From Chloroflexota bacterium (GTDB lineage Bacteria; Chloroflexota; Limnocylindria; Limnocylindrales; CSP1-4): 6,176 nucleotides of DNA. Positions 5,946 through 6,176 of the stretch are shown piece after piece (positions within the stretch are counted from its first letter, which is position 1; each line of letters opens with the position of its first letter). Both the position numbers and the translations under genes were made by a program. The notes below the pieces were generated by a model. That model was not told where the DNA came from and did no database searches. It saw nothing but the letters and a program-made list of their open reading frames with translations. The DNA lies in the NCBI GenBank assembly GCA_021802185.1, contig JAKAAV010000150.1, forward strand, positions 1 to 6,176, written 5' to 3'.

Positions 5946-6176
5946 TCAGGGCACGAGCGCCAGCACCCGGCACGGCCCTCCAGACCCGTCGACGAGCTTC
6001 AGCACGCCGACGACGACCCAGCCCCCGACCGGCGGCAGGCCCTTGAGGTTCATGAGGTTCTCGACGTGCCAGAGGCCACGGGGATGGCTGACGGTGCGGT
6101 GCACGACGAAGTCCGTGGCGCGCCCGGGATCGATGCCGAGGGTGTCGATGCCGAGCCCGGCGGCCTTCCGTTCCTC
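5946..6176 (-). CDS. Cyclase family protein (kynurenine formamidase-like), C-terminal part
   Basis: Reading the minus strand from the window edge (6176) gives 76 residues ending at TGA 5946-5948; the 5' end lies outside. The fragment contains LGIDTLGIDPGRATDF (8-23), VVHRTVSHPRGLWHVENLMN (24-43) and a C-terminal strand pair ending GGPCRVLALVP. This is the C-terminal pattern of the cyclase family (PF04199: kynurenine formamidase KynB, isatin hydrolase and polyketide-cyclase-like proteins), which hydrolyse formamides or cyclic amides using zinc or manganese. H26 and E39 fit the last two metal ligands of the family by spacing. The diagnostic HxGTHxDxPxH motif would be upstream and cannot be checked. 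The stop is 40 bases before the ligase start on the same strand, so it is probably the upstream member of the same operon. The family is clear; the substrate is not. Confidence 0.85.
   Translation of the reverse strand, partial: EERKAAGLGIDTLGIDPGRATDFVVHRTVSHPRGLWHVENLMNLKGLPPVGGWVVVGVLKLVDGSGGPCRVLALVP

Noticed and set aside
4004..6046. 680-codon open frame on the plus strand, antisense to the ligase and amidohydrolase genes
   Set aside because: It is the longest frame in the window, but its translation is low-complexity Arg/Ser/Ala-rich with no recognisable motif, and it runs opposite two genes with clear catalytic motifs. Long antisense frames are expected at this G+C content.
1..6176. 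Mobile elements, CRISPR arrays, tRNA or other RNA genes
   Set aside because: No transposase or integrase, terminal inverted repeats, spaced direct repeats or cloverleaf-like sequences were seen by eye on either strand.

Overview
The window is very G+C-rich, and codon third positions are almost always G or C. It is bacterial chromosome, most likely from a high-GC actinobacterial or Chloroflexota lineage. That placement rests on composition and on the protein style only; no rRNA or lineage marker is present. No mobile element, tRNA, rRNA or CRISPR array was seen. Coding density is high, and the only gaps are 132, 40, 34 and 8 bases.

Left part, plus strand (1-1906): the 3' end of a methionyl-tRNA synthetase gene, then a complete TatD-family metal-dependent deoxyribonuclease, then a small unrecognised protein with two predicted membrane segments. 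The three are tightly packed (8-base gap, then an ATGA stop/start overlap) and look like one transcript. A metG-tatD pair is a familiar housekeeping neighbourhood, for example in Bacillus.

Right part, minus strand (6176 down to 1887): the C-terminal end of a cyclase-family (kynurenine-formamidase-like) metal hydrolase, a glutamine-synthetase-like ligase, a TIM-barrel amidohydrolase whose start overlaps the ligase stop by 17 bases, a double-hotdog acyl-ACP thioesterase-like protein, and an unrecognised single-membrane-segment protein with an acidic tail. The two halves converge tail to tail, and the last genes of each overlap by 20 bases.

The most interesting part is the cyclase / glutamine-synthetase-like / amidohydrolase cluster. 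The ligase and amidohydrolase are the two halves of the eukaryotic FluG/NodGS fusion proteins, here encoded as two translationally coupled genes in the opposite order. The ligase keeps the core metal and nucleotide residues of the glutamine synthetase fold but differs at the site that handles ammonia. A substrate other than ammonia is therefore plausible, and the cluster may make and break an amide or gamma-glutamyl bond in a small molecule whose identity the sequence does not reveal.
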